Positions 27,505 to 35,519 of a stretch of 64,000 bases of DNA are shown here, in pieces (position 1 is the stretch's first letter; each line of letters opens with the position of its first letter). The notes beneath the pieces are model-generated. The model had not been told where the DNA came from and searched no databases. It saw only the letters and a list, made by a program, of their open reading frames with translations. The DNA is from Noviherbaspirillum suwonense (GTDB taxonomy: Bacteria > Pseudomonadota > Gammaproteobacteria > Burkholderiales > Burkholderiaceae_D). The translations under genes were made by a program, and so were the position numbers. Location of the stretch: NCBI RefSeq assembly GCF_900182955.1, contig NZ_FXUL01000011.1, positions 62,001-126,000 on the forward strand, given 5' to 3'.

Positions 27505-29838
27505 TCAAGCCCGCCGCTGGCCGGCGCCGATGCGCGCCGGCAGCGCCGCGGGAACCGTCCGCAGCAGCTGATCCAGCGCATCGGCCTGCATCGGCGGGCT
27601 CACCATGTAACCCTGCACCGTGTCGCAGCCGCAGCTGGCAAGGTAGATCAGCTGCTCCGGCCGTTCGACGCCTTCGGCCACCACCGTCAGCCCGAGGCTG
27701 TGCGCCAGCGAGATGATGGCGGCGACGATAGCCGCGTCGCTGGCGTCGCTGACAATGTCGCGGATGAATGAACGGTCGATTTTCAGCACGTCGACCGGGA
27801 AGCGCTTCAGGTAGGCCAGGCTGGAATAGCCTGTCCCGAAATCGTCGACCGACACATGCACGCCCAGCCCCTTGAGCGCGGCCAGCGTCGTCACCGCCTG
27901 TTCGACGTCGGCCATCATCAGGCTCTCGGTGATCTCGATCTCCAGCAGCGACGGCTCCAGGCCGGAGCGCTGCAGCGCGGCGGATATGGTGGCGACCAGC
28001 CCTTTTTGCGCAAACTGCCGGGCCGACAGGTTGACCGCCATCCGCAGCCGGGAGGAGCCGCTGCGCTGCCAGGCCACCGCCTGCGCGCAGGCGGTCTCCA
28101 GCACCCAGTCGCCCAGCGGCACGATCAGGCCGGTCTCCTCGGCGATGCCGATGAAGTCGACCGGCTGCGTCAGGCCGGGCCGCGCCTGCTGCCAGCGCAG
28201 CAGCGCCTCGACGCCGACGATGCGGCCGGTCGCCAGGTCCATCTGCGGCTGGTAATGCAGCACGAACTCCCTGGCCTCCAGCGCGCTCCTGAGTTCGCTT
28301 TCCAGGCGCAGCCGGCGCATTGCCAGCGCATTCATCTCGGCCTTGTAGAAGTGCGCGTTGTTGCGGCCGGCTTCCTTGGCCCGGTACATCGCGACGTCGG
28401 CACGCTCGACCAGCAGCTCGGCGGTGCCGGCGTCGCCCGGGTAGACGGCGATGCCGGCGCTGCAGCTGATCGTGATCGCGTTGCCGCCGGCGGCGAACGG
28501 CGCGCGCACCGCGTCCAGCATCTGCTGCATCAGTCCCAGCGACAGGCTGCCCGCCGGCCAGTCCGACAGCACCAGCACGAACTCGTCGCCGCCCAGCCGG
28601 GCGATGGTGTCGGACGGCCTGAGATGGCTTTGCATGCGCTGCGCCACCCCTTGCAGCAGCAGGTCGCCTGATTTGTGGCCCAGGCTGTCGTTGATGCGCT
28701 TGAAGCGGTCGAGGTCGACGAACACCACCCACAGCGCATGGCCGTCGCGGTCGGCCTGCGCGATCGCATGTTCGAGCCGGTCGAGCAGCAGCAGGCGGTT
28801 GGGCAGGCCGGTCAGCGCGTCATGGTGGGCCTGGAAATGAATGCGCTCCTCGGCCTGCTTGTGCTCCGTGATGTCGCGCCCGGTGCCGTAATAGCCGAGG
28901 AACATCCCGTCCGGATCGAACAGCGGCTCGCCGGAGAGGCTGAGCCAGCGCAGCGTGCCGCTGTCGTCATTCGACTGGCATTCGAGATTGACGAATGGCA
29001 GGTGCGCGGCGCTGGCCTCGGCATAGGCTTCCCAGCTGGTGCGCGGCGGCGCCTGGGCAACCTGGGGCAATGTCCTGCCGATCAGCCGCGCCGGCCCGAT
29101 GCCGGCCTTGGCCTCGAGGCCGGGCGACAGCGTGGTGAAGCGCAGCATGCTGTCCTGTTCCCAGTACCAGTCGGAGGACAGCGCGGTCAGCCGCCGGAAG
29201 CGCTCCTCGCTGTCGCGCAGCCTTTGCATCGCGGCGCGCCGCCCCGCCATGATCTGGCCGCCGACGATGGTGAAGAGCGGCAGCACGGTCGCCAGCGTCA
29301 GCCAGCGCGCCGCGTCGACCAGCAGCCCGTCGCCGGCCGGCCTGCCATGCCAGTGAAGAAAGATCACCACGCCGTAGCCGAGCAGCATCAGGCCGGCATG
29401 CTGCAGCAGCGTGCGCGTGGTGTAGCGGAACACGCCGAACAGCAGCACCAGCCCGAAAAAACTGACGAAGGTGTCGCGCGCAATGTCGGACCCGGCCATC
29501 ACGTACAGCACGCACAGCACCGCCACCATCGTCATCGGCACCGTCAGGCTCGGGTCCGTCGCCCTGAGGTTCAGGCGCCAGCGGAACACCAGCGCGAACG
29601 CCAGCACGCTGCCGAGGATCAGCGCCGCGCCGCTGGCCGCGACCGCGCCCGGCATCAGTCCCAGCAGGTACAGCGCCGCCATCAGCGCGCACAGCGCGAC
29701 CGAGCAGATGGCGGCCATCACGAAGCGCATCCGGCGCAGGACGGTGCGATGCAGGTGCGATGCGTCGGCCGGGGCGGCATCGGCTGTGCCGCGGGCCACG
29801 GGCAAGGCTGGTCGGTCTGGCTCCTGGGTTTTCGGCAT
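27505..29838 (-). CDS. Membrane-bound PAS-GGDEF-EAL protein
   Basis: 777 residues. The N-terminus (~30-200) has five or six hydrophobic segments forming a membrane sensor. A PAS domain (~215-345, including LSSDWYWEQDSMLRF) precedes GGDEF (LGGDEFVLVL near 413) and EAL (VGVEALLRW near 541). The EAL catalytic set looks complete, including DDFGTGYSSLAYLKRFPVD and LKIDRSFI, so phosphodiesterase activity is likely; the GGDEF site is also intact. This is a dual-type c-di-GMP enzyme whose net direction cannot be told. Together with the GGDEF gene at 12.7 kb it is a candidate controller of Pel production through PelD. Confidence 0.93.
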   Translation of the reverse strand: MPKTQEPDRPALPVARGTADAAPADASHLHRTVLRRMRFVMAAICSVALCALMAALYLLGLMPGAVAASGAALILGSVLAFALVFRWRLNLRATDPSLTVPMTMVAVLCVLYVMAGSDIARDTFVSFFGLVLLFGVFRYTTRTLLQHAGLMLLGYGVVIFLHWHGRPAGDGLLVDAARWLTLATVLPLFTIVGGQIMAGRRAAMQRLRDSEERFRRLTALSSDWYWEQDSMLRFTTLSPGLEAKAGIGPARLIGRTLPQVAQAPPRTSWEAYAEASAAHLPFVNLECQSNDDSGTLRWLSLSGEPLFDPDGMFLGYYGTGRDITEHKQAEERIHFQAHHDALTGLPNRLLLLDRLEHAIAQADRDGHALWVVFVDLDRFKRINDSLGHKSGDLLLQGVAQRMQSHLRPSDTIARLGGDEFVLVLSDWPAGSLSLGLMQQMLDAVRAPFAAGGNAITISCSAGIAVYPGDAGTAELLVERADVAMYRAKEAGRNNAHFYKAEMNALAMRRLRLESELRSALEAREFVLHYQPQMDLATGRIVGVEALLRWQQARPGLTQPVDFIGIAEETGLIVPLGDWVLETACAQAVAWQRSGSSRLRMAVNLSARQFAQKGLVATISAALQRSGLEPSLLEIEITESLMMADVEQAVTTLAALKGLGVHVSVDDFGTGYSSLAYLKRFPVDVLKIDRSFIRDIVSDASDAAIVAAIISLAHSLGLTVVAEGVERPEQLIYLASCGCDTVQGYMVSPPMQADALDQLLRTVPAALPARIGAGQRRA

Positions 29839-29996
29839 GGCGGTCTGGTTCGTTCCGGTTCATGCGCATCATAACCCCGGCATGTCGGCCCCGCCGCCAA
29901 TCACCGGGCGATACCGTGCGGAACATTGCGGCGCCTGCGGCGTCGGAACAGGAGTCCGGCCTCGGGCCGCCTACCCACGCACGTCAAGGAGAGCAG

Positions 29997-30632
29997 ATGA
30001 TTACGCTTTACACATGGACCACGCCCAACGGCCGCAAGGTGCCCATCATGCTGGAAGAACTGGGCTGGCCGTACGAGGTGCGGCCGGTCAACCTCGGCAA
30101 GAACGAGCAGTTCGCGCCCGACTTCCTGAAGATTTCACCCAATAACAAGATCCCGGCCATCGTCGACCATGATGTGGACGGCGGCCCGCTGTCGATCTTC
30201 GAAAGCGGCGCAATCCTGACTTACCTTGCCGAGAAAAGCGGCCGCTTCCTGGCGCCGTCCGGCCCCGAGCGCTTCCGCGCGATGGAGTGGCTGCACTGGC
30301 AGATCGGCAGTCTCGGCCCGATGCTGGGCCAGCTCGGTTATTTCGCCAAGCGGGCCGAGGAAAAGACGCCGGCCGCGATCGCGCGTTTCACCGAGGAAGG
30401 CGAGCGGCTGCTGGGCGTCGTGGAACGGCAGCTGGCGCAGTCGCCCTATCTGGCCGGCAATGCCTATTCGATCGCGGACATCGCCGCCTATCCGTGGATG
30501 CTGGCCGCCACGACCTTCCTGAAGGAGCCGCTGGCGGAAGCGCTGGCGGACAAGCCGGCGACGGAACGGTGGCTGCAGGAAGTGGGCGAGCGCCCGGCGG
30601 TGAAGAAAGGCATGCAGGTGCCGCAGGTCTGA
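29997..30632 (+). CDS. Glutathione S-transferase family protein
   Basis: 211 residues. The thioredoxin-like N-terminal domain contains TPNGRKVPIMLEEL (residues 9-22), KIPAIVD and the glutathione gamma-glutamyl site FESGAILTYLAEK. The helical C-terminal domain includes YSIADIAAYPWM. This arrangement (TWTTPNGRKV) matches the Nu-class, YfcG/YghU-like GSTs, which reduce disulfide bonds or peroxides. The start is set by AAGGAGAG just before the ATG at 29997. It is divergent from the GGDEF-EAL gene with a 158-base gap. Confidence 0.92.
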   Translation: MITLYTWTTPNGRKVPIMLEELGWPYEVRPVNLGKNEQFAPDFLKISPNNKIPAIVDHDVDGGPLSIFESGAILTYLAEKSGRFLAPSGPERFRAMEWLHWQIGSLGPMLGQLGYFAKRAEEKTPAAIARFTEEGERLLGVVERQLAQSPYLAGNAYSIADIAAYPWMLAATTFLKEPLAEALADKPATERWLQEVGERPAVKKGMQVPQV

Positions 30633-30711
30633 GCGGCACGCCGCCGCGCGGTGATGCATGGCGTAGCTTGGCGTTTCCGCCATTCACCCTTCCGTCATGT
30701 CGCCGCGCATG

Positions 30712-30747
30712 AAAAAACCCTGCGCGCCGGTCTGGCGGGCAGGGTTT
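30712..30747 (-). terminator. Intrinsic terminator of osmC
   Basis: AAACCCTGC (30715-30723) pairs with GCAGGGTTT (30739-30747), a 9 bp stem. On the minus strand the stem runs into an uninterrupted T6 tract (complement of 30712-30717), making a standard Rho-independent terminator about 60 bases after the osmC stop codon. Confidence 0.75.
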
Positions 30748-30806
30748 CCGCACGGCCGCGCATCGCCGATGCCGGGCGGTGCGGGCCGGAAGTTGCTGAC
30801 GGGAAC

Positions 30807-31232
30807 CTAGCTTTCGAGCTTCGCATCCATCGTGATGTTGGCTTTCAGCAGCTTGGAAACCGGGCAGCCGGCCTTGGCCTTGTTGGCGATTTCCATGAAT
30901 TTCGCCTGGTCCGCGCCTGGAATGCGCGCCACCACGGTCAGGTGGCTGGCGGTGATCTCGAAACCGTCGCCGACCTTGTCCAGCGTGACCGCCGCCTTGG
31001 TGTCGATCTGTTCCGGCGTCAGGCCGGCCTCGCCCAGCATCAGCGAGAGCGCCATCGAGAAACAGCCGGCATGCGCCGCGCCGATCAGTTCCTCGGGATT
31101 GGTGCCCGGGCCGTTTTCGAAACGCGACTTGAAGCCGTACGGGGCTTCCTTCAGCACGCCCGTCTCGGTGGAGATCGTGCCGCCGCCATCCTTGATGCCG
31201 CCACGCCATACTGCCGATGCATTCTTGATCAT
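30807..31232 (-). CDS. osmC: OsmC-family peroxiredoxin
   Basis: 141 residues. The two reactive cysteines are in AHAGCFSMAL (C57) and KAGCPVSKLL (C123), the arrangement of thiol-dependent organic hydroperoxide reductases. SAVWRGGIKDGGGTIST at the start is the OsmC rather than Ohr subgroup. The ATG at 31232 has AGGAG a few bases upstream; an earlier in-frame start would add 32 unrelated residues. It is a single gene with its own terminator. The role is defence against organic peroxides during osmotic or oxidative stress. Confidence 0.93.
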   Translation of the reverse strand: MIKNASAVWRGGIKDGGGTISTETGVLKEAPYGFKSRFENGPGTNPEELIGAAHAGCFSMALSLMLGEAGLTPEQIDTKAAVTLDKVGDGFEITASHLTVVARIPGADQAKFMEIANKAKAGCPVSKLLKANITMDAKLES

Positions 31233-31387
31233 GTTTTCTCCTGTCATTGTCTGCTGGAATAAAGTCCGCCCTGGGGCGGCGCCGACAGTAAGACAGCCGC
31301 AATCCAAAAAGATTGCATGAATGGCCACGCTGCAGCCGATGCGCGGGGCTGATATAGTCTCGGGCTCAATTTATCGCGCAGGCAGCC

Positions 31388-32152
31388 ATGACCATCAAGC
31401 TGAAAAATGACAAGCAGATCGCGCAGATGCGCGTCGCCGGCCAACTCGCCGCCGAGGTGCTGGCCATGATCCGCGAATACGTGGTGCCGGGCGTGACGAC
31501 CGAGGAACTGGACCGTCGCTGCCACGACTACATCCGCCGCGTGCAGAAAGCCACGCCGGCCAACGTCGGCTACCACGGCTTCCCGAAAACCCTGTGCACC
31601 TCGGTCAACGGCGTGGTCTGCCACGGCATACCGAACGACCGGGAAGTGCTGAAGGACGGCGACATCGTCAATATCGACGTGACAGTCATCAAGGATGGCT
31701 GGCACGGCGACACCAGCCGCATGTACCACGTCGGCCAGCCGGGCGACGCGCAGAAGCGGCTGGTCGACACCACCCATGCCGCCATGATGGCCGGCATTGG
31801 CGCGGTGCGCCCGGGCGCCCGCCTCGGCGACGTCGGCCATGCGATCCAGGCGCTGGCAGAGGCGGCCGGCTACACCGTGGTGCGCGAGTATTGCGGCCAC
31901 GGCATAGGCCGCGTCTACCACGAGGAACCGCAGGTGCTGCATTACGGCCGCCCCGACACCGGACTGCTGCTGAAGAAGGGCATGACCTTCACGGTCGAGC
32001 CGATGATCAATGCCGGCGGCGCGGCGGTGCGCCAGATGAACGACGGCTGGACCGTGGTCACGGCGGACGGCTCGCTGTCGGCGCAGTGGGAACACATGAT
32101 CGCGGTCACCGACGACGGCGCGGAAATCCTGACGCCATGGCCCGACGCATGA
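31388..32152 (+). CDS. map: Methionine aminopeptidase, type I
   Basis: 254 residues. It removes the initiator methionine. Metal ligands of the family are visible: the first Asp in NIDVTVIKDGWHGDTSRM (both aspartates), His in GHGIGRVYHEEP, Glu in FTVEPMI and the last Glu in QWEHMIAV. It is not next to rpsB/tsf, where the housekeeping map gene usually sits, so it may be a second copy; the sequence alone cannot settle this. TATAGT at 31353-31358 is a possible -10. Confidence 0.95.
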   Translation: MTIKLKNDKQIAQMRVAGQLAAEVLAMIREYVVPGVTTEELDRRCHDYIRRVQKATPANVGYHGFPKTLCTSVNGVVCHGIPNDREVLKDGDIVNIDVTVIKDGWHGDTSRMYHVGQPGDAQKRLVDTTHAAMMAGIGAVRPGARLGDVGHAIQALAEAAGYTVVREYCGHGIGRVYHEEPQVLHYGRPDTGLLLKKGMTFTVEPMINAGGAAVRQMNDGWTVVTADGSLSAQWEHMIAVTDDGAEILTPWPDA

Positions 32153-32162
32153 TCTGCACGCC

Positions 32163-32648
32163 TCAGGTGTAGGCCAGCAGCCTTCCGCAGGCGATCACGC
32201 TGAGCCACAGCAGCATCGACAGCGCCGCATGCGCCCGCGCCGACGCCGGCGCGGCCTGCCCGCTGTCCCATTTCGCCACGCCCCGCCATACCCCCGTATG
32301 AAAGATGGCCGCGTTCAGCCCGGCGGTCATGATCAGCGTCATCTTCAGCAGGAACACCCGGTTGCCGATGAAATCCTGCGGATGCGCGGAAAACATCAGC
32401 AGGCCGGCCGGCACCACCAGCAGCAGGCTGGCCATGGACCAGCGCAGCAGGTGGCGCGACATCAGCGTCAGCGGGAGCTGCCGGTTCAGGCCCAGCAGGC
32501 GCAGGTCGAACATCAGCACCGAACCCACCAGCAGCACGAAGCCGAAGATGTGGACGATCTCGACGATCGGATACAGCCAGCGCGCGCTGCGCATCAGGTG
32601 GCCCAGCGCGCCGCCGTCCAGCGCCAGCGGCGCGGCCAGCGGGTTCAA
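32163..32648 (-). CDS. Four-helix membrane protein, DUF6644-like
   Basis: 161 residues, four hydrophobic helices. The stretch LYPIVEIVHIFGFVLLVGSV carries a histidine within a helix, and W-H/FHTGVWR lie later; the pattern resembles small cytochrome b/CopD-like membrane proteins now grouped as DUF6644. Function unknown. Its ATG overlaps the stop of the DUF6152 gene (ATGA), so the two are translationally coupled and their products may interact. Confidence 0.75.
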   Translation of the reverse strand: MNPLAAPLALDGGALGHLMRSARWLYPIVEIVHIFGFVLLVGSVLMFDLRLLGLNRQLPLTLMSRHLLRWSMASLLLVVPAGLLMFSAHPQDFIGNRVFLLKMTLIMTAGLNAAIFHTGVWRGVAKWDSGQAAPASARAHAALSMLLWLSVIACGRLLAYT

Positions 32649-32983
32649 CGCAGTTCCGTGGTCTTGCCGCCAATGGTGATGCGCTCGGCGCGCAGCTCGT
32701 CGGGCTTGCTGCGGCTCGGATAGCCGTTGACGATGGCGTCGGCGCCGGCGGCCAGCGACGCCTGCTCCAGCCCGCGGCTGGCCATGCGGCCGGGCGGCGC
32801 CAGCACCACGGTCCAGGTCTTGCCGCCGGCTTCGAGGCGCAGCGTGCCATGCGGATTGTCATAGCCGGCCGAGCGTATGACGCCCTTGAGTTCAAGCGGC
32901 TTGCTGTCGTCGTATTCGCTCCAGCCATGGTGGGCCAGCGCAAGCGGGGCTACCAGCAGCAGCGCGGCGGCAAGGTTTCTCAT
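32645..32983 (-). CDS. Secreted DUF6152-family protein
   Basis: 112 residues with a short signal peptide (1-17, LALA before the cut). The mature part begins HHGWSEYDDSKPLELKGVI and continues as a small beta-rich domain with NPHGTLRLE, features of DUF6152 periplasmic proteins. Function unknown; the histidine-rich start may bind metal. It is coupled by ATGA overlaps both to the upstream cupin gene and to the downstream membrane protein, a tight three-gene operon. Confidence 0.78.
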   Translation of the reverse strand: MRNLAAALLLVAPLALAHHGWSEYDDSKPLELKGVIRSAGYDNPHGTLRLEAGGKTWTVVLAPPGRMASRGLEQASLAAGADAIVNGYPSRSKPDELRAERITIGGKTTELR

Positions 32984-33405
32984 GTCGGTATTCCTTTCTG
33001 TGTATGCCCCGGTTCGTAGGGCAGGACTTTCTCGCGTTCATTGGGATCGTTGCGCGCGACGACGGCGCGCGCCGCCTCGGTCTGGCTCAGGTTGCGCGCC
33101 TCATGCGGCACGCCGGGCGGTATGAACAGGAAGTCGCCCGCCGCGCTCACCACCACCTGCTCGAGCTGCGGGCCGTAGCGGGTTTCGACCTGTCCCTGCA
33201 AGACGTAGATGCCGGTCTCGTAGCCCTGGTGCACATGCGGCCGCGCAGCGCCGCCCGGTGGGATCACCACCAGGTGCATCGCCAGCCCGCGCGCGCCGGC
33301 GGTGTCGGCGGAGATGCCGGTGAAATAAGGCAGTCCCTGCGTCGTTGCGATTTCCGGGCCGGGACGCAGGGCGGTCACTTGCTGCAGGGGATGGCTGTTT
33401 TCCAT
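32980..33405 (-). CDS. Cupin-domain protein, first gene of the DUF6152 operon
   Basis: 141 residues. The cupin metal motif is PHVHQGYETGIYVLQGQVE and the second is PPGVPHEARNLS. No signal peptide. The substrate is unknown; similar proteins are annotated as cupin-fold sugar or quercetin-type enzymes without proof. Its TGA overlaps the ATG of the DUF6152 gene. AGGACCGCC lies upstream of the ATG as a weak ribosome binding site. Confidence 0.82.
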   Translation of the reverse strand: MENSHPLQQVTALRPGPEIATTQGLPYFTGISADTAGARGLAMHLVVIPPGGAARPHVHQGYETGIYVLQGQVETRYGPQLEQVVVSAAGDFLFIPPGVPHEARNLSQTEAARAVVARNDPNEREKVLPYEPGHTQKGIPT

Positions 33406-33472
33406 GGCGGTCCTCCGGGTTCGGGAACGCAGACAAGTCTAGCCGATTGCGGGCGGCCGCGTTGCAGGCCAC

Positions 33473-33507
33473 GGCATCAGGCATCAGGCATCAGGCGTCC
33501 GGCATCA
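33473..33507. repeat. Heptamer tandem repeat across a stop codon
   Basis: GGCATCA occurs three times in direct succession, followed by one degenerate unit (GGCGTCC) and a fifth good unit. The last unit contains the stop codon of the nitronate monooxygenase gene. On that gene's strand the unit reads TGATGCC, so several TGA triplets follow the stop. Confidence 0.8.
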
Positions 33508-34566
33508 GCCCAGGTCGGCCTGCCCCAGCCCTTCCCGCAACTCCTCCATCAGCTGCGCCACGCTCCAGTTGCGCGCCAGAGGCGCCGCCTGCCCGGCCCA
33601 CAGCGACAGAAACTCGGCGCGGCCCTGGCGGCTGGCCGCCTGCCGCATGTCGCGGGTCAGCGCATTGGTCACCGGGTAGGCCGGCGCGCTGGCTTCGAAC
33701 GCCTGCATCTCGTCCATGTAGCGGTTGCGCACGCCGCGCGCCTGCCGCCCCGAAAATACCCGGGTCAGGCCGGTCACGCGGCTGCCCGGCCCGGTCAGCG
33801 CCAGCTTGTAGGCGTCCGACACCGACGACTCGATGGTGCTCAGGAAAGCGGTGCCGACCGCCACCGCGGATGCGCCCAGCGCCCGCGCCGCGCGCACGCC
33901 GCGGCGGTCGGCGATGCCGCCGGCCGCGACCACCGGCAGGCGCACCGCGTCGGCCACCTGCGGCACCAGCGCCATCGTGCCGATCATCGCGTTCTCGAAT
34001 GCGTCGCTGAGGAAGGTGCCGCGATGGCCGCCGGCCTCGGCGCCCTGCGCGACGATCGCGTCGACCCCGCGCCGCTCCAGCTCGACCGCTTCATCGACCG
34101 TGGTCGCGGTGCCCATCACCCAGGTGCCGGCGGCCTTCAGCGCGTCCAGGTGCGGCGCCGACGGCACGCCGAACGTGAAGCTGAACACCGGCACCCCGGC
34201 CGACAGCACCGCTTCCATCTGATCGTGGTAATTCTCTTCCAGGCTGGCCGGCAGCGTCGGCGCGGCGATCCCCAGTTCGGCGTGATAACGCGCCAGCGCC
34301 GCGGTCATTGCCTCGACGCCGGTGCGGTCGCGCTCGCCCGGCGCCATCACGAACAGGTTGACGCCGAAGGGCCGGCTGGTGAGCGCGCGGATCTCGGCAA
34401 TGGTGGCGAGCAGCTTCTCGGGCGACATGTAGCCCGCGCCCAGCACGCCCAGGCCGCCGGCATTGCTGACCGCCGCCACCAGCGGCGCCTTCGCCGCCTC
34501 GCCGGCCATCGGCGCGAGCAGGATCGGGTAATCGATATGCAATCGTTGCGCTAGCGTATCGGACAT
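33505..34566 (-). CDS. Nitronate monooxygenase (FMN-dependent)
   Basis: 353 residues, TIM-barrel flavoprotein of the 2-nitropropane dioxygenase family. Signatures are YPILLAPMAGEAAKAPLVAA at the N-terminus, FGVNLFV, the catalytic/FMN stretch AQGAEAGGHRGTFLS and PVVAAGGIADRRG. Family members oxidise alkyl nitronates (such as propionate-3-nitronate) to carbonyl compounds and nitrite. It is divergent from a GST gene across 79 bases; the pair may respond together to nitro compounds or other xenobiotics (inference). Confidence 0.92.
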   Translation of the reverse strand: MSDTLAQRLHIDYPILLAPMAGEAAKAPLVAAVSNAGGLGVLGAGYMSPEKLLATIAEIRALTSRPFGVNLFVMAPGERDRTGVEAMTAALARYHAELGIAAPTLPASLEENYHDQMEAVLSAGVPVFSFTFGVPSAPHLDALKAAGTWVMGTATTVDEAVELERRGVDAIVAQGAEAGGHRGTFLSDAFENAMIGTMALVPQVADAVRLPVVAAGGIADRRGVRAARALGASAVAVGTAFLSTIESSVSDAYKLALTGPGSRVTGLTRVFSGRQARGVRNRYMDEMQAFEASAPAYPVTNALTRDMRQAASRQGRAEFLSLWAGQAAPLARNWSVAQLMEELREGLGQADLG

Positions 34567-34632
34567 GTCTGGTCTCCATGGTCAAGGGAATGGTCAGGCA
34601 ACGGCGCGGGCGCAGGCGCCGCGCATTGCACG

Positions 34633-34638
34633 TATACT
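34633..34638 (+). promoter_or_regulatory. Possible -10 element very close to a start codon
   Basis: TATACT ends seven bases before the ATG of the GST gene at 34646. If it is used, transcription would begin at or next to the start codon, giving a leaderless message. No Shine-Dalgarno sequence is present upstream of that ATG, which agrees, but no good -35 is visible. Confidence 0.35.
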
Positions 34639-34645
34639 TGCCGAC

Positions 34646-35323
34646 ATGATAACCGTACACCACCTCGAAACTTCCCGCTCGCAGCGCGTGCTCTGGCTGC
34701 TCGAAGAGCTCGGCCTGCCCTACGAGATCGTCCGCTACAAGCGCGACCCCAAGACCCGGCTGGCGCCGCCGGAACTCAAGGCCATCCATCCGCTGGGCAA
34801 GTCGCCGGTGATCACCGACGGCGGCATCACGGTCGCCGAATCGGGCGCCATCCTCGAATACCTGGCCGAAACCTATGGCGAGCAGGCCGGCGTCGCGCTG
34901 ATGCCGCGGCCCGGCACGCCGGAGCACAGGCAATGCCGCTTCTGGATGCATTACGCCGAGGGCTCGCTGATGCCCTGGCTGGTGATGAAGCTGGTGTTCA
35001 AGGCGATCCCGACGCAGCCCATGCCCTTCTTCGTACGCCCGGTCGCGCGCGGCATCAGCGGCCAGGTCCAGGCCAAACTGCTCGACCCCAATCTCGCCAC
35101 CGCGCTCGAATTCATGGACAAGCACCTCGCCAGCCATGCATGGTTTTCCGGCGACCAGCTGAGCCTGGCCGACTTCCAGATGAGCTTCGCGGTGGAAGCG
35201 GCAATGTCGCGCGCGGCGAATGCGGCATCGTATCCGCACCTGAAAGCCTACCGCGACCGGATGGTGGCGCTGCCGGCCTACCGCAGGGCGGTGGAAAAGG
35301 GCGGGCCGGTGGTAATGGGTTGA
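34646..35323 (+). CDS. Glutathione S-transferase
   Basis: 225 residues. The N-terminal thioredoxin fold has HHLETSRSQRVLWLLEELGL (residues 4-23), with Ser at the usual catalytic position, then GKSPVITDGG and the glutathione-binding VAESGAILEYLAE. The C-terminal helical domain ends with FSGDQLSLADFQMSF. This is the large bacterial GST group with SRSxRVLWLLEEL. The ATG at 34646 fits the family start; an in-frame start at 34565 would overlap the divergent gene's start. No ribosome binding site is visible. Confidence 0.92.
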   Translation: MITVHHLETSRSQRVLWLLEELGLPYEIVRYKRDPKTRLAPPELKAIHPLGKSPVITDGGITVAESGAILEYLAETYGEQAGVALMPRPGTPEHRQCRFWMHYAEGSLMPWLVMKLVFKAIPTQPMPFFVRPVARGISGQVQAKLLDPNLATALEFMDKHLASHAWFSGDQLSLADFQMSFAVEAAMSRAANAASYPHLKAYRDRMVALPAYRRAVEKGGPVVMG

Positions 35324-35519
35324 AAACAGGTATCAGCAACGGGCTCCGAGCAGCCCGCGCCTGTGTTCCCCGGTGTTTGCCTTTGAATTAATCGTGGGAC
35401 TTTTACAGTCTTGCTGCACCGCGGGATTGCTCAGAATCCATGCCAGCCCATGTTGGCCGCAATGAATGGAAATCGTCTGTGCTAAACAGGAAGCTATCCT
35501 TTTCCAGCCGCCATCCATC

